24,453 nt of DNA from CAIZQW01 sp964459675 (GTDB taxonomy: Bacteria > Verrucomicrobiota > Kiritimatiellia > RFP12 > UBA1067): assembly GCA_964459675.1 (NCBI GenBank), contig CAYWNP010000029.1:1-24453 (forward strand), given 5' to 3'. The notes below the pieces were generated by a model. The model did not search any database. It worked only from the letters and a program-made list of their open reading frames with translations, and was not told the DNA's origin. This document shows, piece after piece, positions 21,460 to 24,453 of the stretch. Every line of letters starts with the position of its first letter. Within the stretch, counting starts at the first letter, position 1. The position numbers were made by a program, and so were the translations under genes.

Positions 21460-24453
21460 ATGGCTACCCCTTGTGTCAGAACGTGTTTTTACCTTGTGGC
21501 ATCCCTTCTGTTTCTCGTTTCCTGTCACGCAAGTCAGGCATCCGAGGAGCTTTCCAGAGCCGAGGATAAGCTCTCCACTGAGCTCTTTGCCAATCCGCCC
21601 GTTGAAGCACGCCCCGGCTGTTTCTGGGCGTGGCTCAATGGGATGATGACGCCTGAGCAGATCACCCGGGACCTGGAGGCGATGAAAAAAGGCGGCATGC
21701 GGGGTGGCGAAATCTGGGATGTGGCCGCGTGTGCCGATCCGGACCGGCGCGTGCCTGCGGGACCACCCTTTTTGGGAACGGAATCCACGCGGTTGATCGC
21801 CCATGCGATTCGTGAGGGCGACCGCCTCGGACTGGAACTCGGCATGGTGGCCTCCAGCGGATGGAATGCAGGCGGAACCTGGATTACACCCGAATACGCA
21901 GGCAAGGGACTCTATCACACGCTCACGACCGTAACAGGCCCGACAAACGTCCATGCGGTACTGCCACTCCCGAAACTGGCCAAAAACTGTCCAAGCGGTG
22001 CACAGGGAAATCCGCTCTATCTCCGCAATGTCGCCGTGCTGGTACTGCCTCATGATGCCACGAAAAAACTTGCGGATCTGAAGCAGGTCATTGAGCTGAC
22101 CTCCAAGGTCGAGGCTGATGGAACCTTGACATGGGAGGTGCCTGCTGGTGAGTGGGACATCCTTCGTTTCGTCTGCTTGAATCACGGCCAGCAGTTGATC
22201 GTGCCCAGTCCGAAATCCGGCGGACCCATGATTGATTTTTTTGATCCGCGCGCCACGGAGTTTCATCTGAAGCATATTGCCCAGACGATTCTCAAGGAGC
22301 TTGGCCGCGAAACGTTTGAGGGAACCTGTTTTAAGTCGATGGAGTTTGACAGCATGGAGCTCGATGGCTTCACACCGTGGACCGAACAGATGGCCGCGGC
22401 GTTTCAACAGAAGGTCGGCTTCTCGGTGGTTCGCTACCTCCCGCTGCTGGCAGGCTGGAAATTGGCTGACGCCGCTGGCCAGGAGCGTTTTCTCTATGAT
22501 TGGCAGAAGTTTGTGAGCGACCAGCTGATTGAGTCGCACTATGTGACGGGACGGAAGGTGCTCGGCTCCTATGGCGTCAAGCTGATCTCTGAATCCGGCG
22601 GACCCGGGCCGCCGATCTGGGACTCCAATCCCGTGGACGCCATCAAGGCGCTGGGAGCCGTGGATATTCCGCGTGGCGAGTTTTGGATCCGGCATCGCGG
22701 AATATTTCTCATCAAGGAAATCGCCTCAGCCGCGCATGTCTATGGCAAGCGACTGGCGGATGCCGAGTCCTTCACGACGTGGCGGCGCTGGGTGGATGGT
22801 CCGCTCGACCATAAGGTGATTGCCGACCGTGCGTTGTGTGAAGGGTTGAATTGTTTTTCAGGGCATACCTTTGCCAGTTCCCCGCCTGAAGCCGGGCTTC
22901 CGGGCTGGGCCTATCATGCCGGGACGGATATCAATACAGCTGCAACCTGGTGGCCGATGGTGCGTGGGCTAATGGACTATTTGGCCCGTTGCGCCTACAT
23001 GCTCCGTCAGGGCTGGGCTGTGGCCGATGTCTGTTACTACTACGGCGATCAAGCACCGAATTTCTTCCCGCCCCTGTGTAATGTGCCAGAGAAGCCTTTG
23101 TTGGCGGGGCTCGACCCGCGGAACGACTTCGATGTCTGCTCCTCGGAGGTGATCCTCGAGCGCATGCGTGTTGAAAACAACCGGATCGTCCTGCCGGATG
23201 GCATGAGCTATGCCACGCTCGTGTTGCCCGAACAGGATCATATTCCTGCGGCGGTTATTGAGAAGATACACGCTCTCGTCAAAGACGGCGCCACGGTGAT
23301 TGGCCATGTGAAACCGAAGCGCGCTCCAGGCTTGAAGGAATCAGAAGGTGAAACCAAAAGGGTGTTACGCCTCGCGGATGACCTGTGGGGGCCCGAAGAG
23401 CTGATCGAGCAACCCGTCGGCGGGGTCGCGTTACGCCTTCGGGCCGTAGGTAAGGGACGGTTTATCGCAACCAAGGATCGGAGTGAGGCGCTCCGGCAGA
23501 TGAACCTCTTGAGTGATTTTGAGGTTGTCGAGCGGTGCGGCAACGATTTGGGGGCTCTGGACTTTATTCACCGAAAGACCACCAACGAGGAGTTCTATTT
23601 CATCCGCAACAAGACAAAAGAGGCGCAGTCCTTGACCTGCCGCTTCCGGGTGGATGCGAAAGCAAGAGGGCTGGTACCTGAATTCTGGTGGCCTGAGTCG
23701 GGAAGCCGCACGGCGTGTCCCCGCTGGAAAACCATGTTTAACGGTCTGACAGAGCTGCCCGTGACCTTGGCACCGATGGGATCTGTCTTTGTGGTCTTCA
23801 AAAAAGGCGATGTTGCGCAGGATACCATTGCCCGCGACACCTTCGCTCCAGCGGCTTCACCTGTGCCACTGACGCTGGAGGGTCCGTGGCAGGTCGAGTT
23901 CCCTGAAGGCTGGGGCGCACCGCGTACGACAACCTTTGAGAAGCTGCAGAGTTGGACCGAGTCCGACAACGAAAATATCCGCTTCTTCTCGGGCATCGCC
24001 ACCTACCGCAAGAGCTTTGAACTCTCAGAAAACTTGGCGCAGCAGAAACGGATCTTCCTGCAACTGGGCGACCTGGCGGAGATTGCCGAGGTCACGCTGA
24101 ATGGCAAGCGTCTTGGTCTGGCCTGGCTGCCGCCATATCGGCTTGAAGTTTCCGGAGCAGTCCATGCTGGCACGAACACCCTCGAGGTCCGTGTCGCCAA
24201 TCTCTGGGCAAATCGCCTCAACGGGGATTCCTTGAAGCCCGAGGCCGAGCGCTTCACGCGCAGCAACCTCGATCGGATCCAGACCGACCCGACCTCCGAC
24301 AGTTCCCGGGTACCCAAAGGTCCGACGCGTCCGGTCTACACCAAGCTTCCACCCCTCATGAAGTCAGGCCTGTTCGGCCCCGTGCAACTGCTGACACCCA
24401 GCACTAAGCCAGCCAGCACCCCGCCCGATGAACAGGATCAAGCAGAGGAGTAA
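21460..24453 (+). CDS. GH106-like glycoside hydrolase lipoprotein (alpha-L-rhamnosidase family)
   Basis: A 997-residue protein with an N-terminal signal and lipobox LVSC (Cys22), so it is probably lipid-anchored to the cell envelope. Mature sequence starts with RPGCFWAWLNGMMTPEQITR (51-70) and DLEAMKKGGMRGGEIWD, the family's opening pattern. A barrel region continues to about 600, and a jelly-roll, GH2-like sugar-binding module lies at about 804-925 (LEGPWQVEFPEGW through NTLEVRVANLWANRL). GH106 enzymes remove terminal alpha-L-rhamnose from plant or algal polysaccharides; related unclassified members act on other deoxysugars. A start with GAAAGG upstream follows the kinase gene by 32 bases. 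The gene is complete and its stop is the last codon of the window. Exact sugar specificity is not established. Confidence 0.82.
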   Translation: MATPCVRTCFYLVASLLFLVSCHASQASEELSRAEDKLSTELFANPPVEARPGCFWAWLNGMMTPEQITRDLEAMKKGGMRGGEIWDVAACADPDRRVPAGPPFLGTESTRLIAHAIREGDRLGLELGMVASSGWNAGGTWITPEYAGKGLYHTLTTVTGPTNVHAVLPLPKLAKNCPSGAQGNPLYLRNVAVLVLPHDATKKLADLKQVIELTSKVEADGTLTWEVPAGEWDILRFVCLNHGQQLIVPSPKSGGPMIDFFDPRATEFHLKHIAQTILKELGRETFEGTCFKSMEFDSMELDGFTPWTEQMAAAFQQKVGFSVVRYLPLLAGWKLADAAGQERFLYDWQKFVSDQLIESHYVTGRKVLGSYGVKLISESGGPGPPIWDSNPVDAIKALGAVDIPRGEFWIRHRGIFLIKEIASAAHVYGKRLADAESFTTWRRWVDGPLDHKVIADRALCEGLNCFSGHTFASSPPEAGLPGWAYHAGTDINTAATWWPMVRGLMDYLARCAYMLRQGWAVADVCYYYGDQAPNFFPPLCNVPEKPLLAGLDPRNDFDVCSSEVILERMRVENNRIVLPDGMSYATLVLPEQDHIPAAVIEKIHALVKDGATVIGHVKPKRAPGLKESEGETKRVLRLADDLWGPEELIEQPVGGVALRLRAVGKGRFIATKDRSEALRQMNLLSDFEVVERCGNDLGALDFIHRKTTNEEFYFIRNKTKEAQSLTCRFRVDAKARGLVPEFWWPESGSRTACPRWKTMFNGLTELPVTLAPMGSVFVVFKKGDVAQDTIARDTFAPAASPVPLTLEGPWQVEFPEGWGAPRTTTFEKLQSWTESDNENIRFFSGIATYRKSFELSENLAQQKRIFLQLGDLAEIAEVTLNGKRLGLAWLPPYRLEVSGAVHAGTNTLEVRVANLWANRLNGDSLKPEAERFTRSNLDRIQTDPTSDSSRVPKGPTRPVYTKLPPLMKSGLFGPVQLLTPSTKPASTPPDEQDQAEE

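Noticed and set aside
21415..22695. Long 426-codon minus-strand frame antisense to the GH106-like gene
   Set aside because: It is fully opposite a gene with clear family motifs, has no recognisable domain, an odd amino-acid composition rich in His/Arg/Gly, and no ribosome binding site; it is a shadow of GC-rich coding.

Overview
The window looks like a piece of draft assembly from a Gram-negative member of the PVC superphylum, probably Kiritimatiellota, Verrucomicrobiota or Lentisphaerota. The evidence is a combination of traits: an exported sulfatase, a twin-arginine-exported Gfo/Idh/MocA oxidoreductase, a large GH106-type glycosidase lipoprotein, a double-domain nucleoside diphosphate kinase, and intergenic spaces full of short-period repeats. 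The phylum call is inference from gene content. Three 100-base N runs (3659-3758, 10539-10638, 17804-17903) fall inside genes. They appear to be placeholder gaps, so true lengths there are unknown.

Layout. 1-1798: remains of a sulfatase (minus) divergent from an exported Gfo/Idh/MocA oxidoreductase. 2001-5876: a minus-strand sulfate uptake operon (sbp, cysT, cysW, cysA), with repeats in the spaces between cistrons. 5950-6243: a decayed MacB/FtsX-type permease fragment. 6370-12075: a three-gene operon of a DUF485 membrane protein, an acetate-type sodium:solute symporter with a large hydrophilic insert, and a very unusual multidomain receptor (PHP phosphoesterase, Cache, PAS, gap, CBS pair, DUF294 nucleotidyltransferase). 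12362-13516: an outer-membrane beta-barrel (minus), divergent from an APC amino-acid permease (13865-15319). 15565-17954: two overlapping transsulfuration enzymes resembling the Bacillus metI-metC pair, behind a near-consensus promoter that overlaps a 9-bp inverted repeat. 18156-18971: larE. 19234-20196: ribF. 20255-21427: a tandem nucleoside diphosphate kinase whose first half has lost the catalytic residues. 21460-24453: a GH106-like glycoside hydrolase lipoprotein.

How the genes relate. Sulfur is the recurring theme: sulfate ester hydrolysis (broken here), sulfate import, methionine/cysteine interconversion, and a sulfur-transferring LarE. The sulfatase, oxidoreductase and rhamnosidase-like enzyme suggest degradation of sulfated, deoxysugar-rich polysaccharides. 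The symporter operon suggests carboxylate uptake coupled to a membrane sensor.

The observation most worth pursuing is the sensor protein at 8599-12075. It joins a PHP phosphoesterase with all nine expected metal ligands to a periplasmic Cache sensor and a CBS-DUF294 nucleotidyltransferase, directly downstream of the symporter. Second is the set of intergenic repeats: CACAGAG-type palindromes, a 149-bp inverted-repeat element, and 7-, 8-, 9- and 13-base micro-tandem units in most non-coding gaps.
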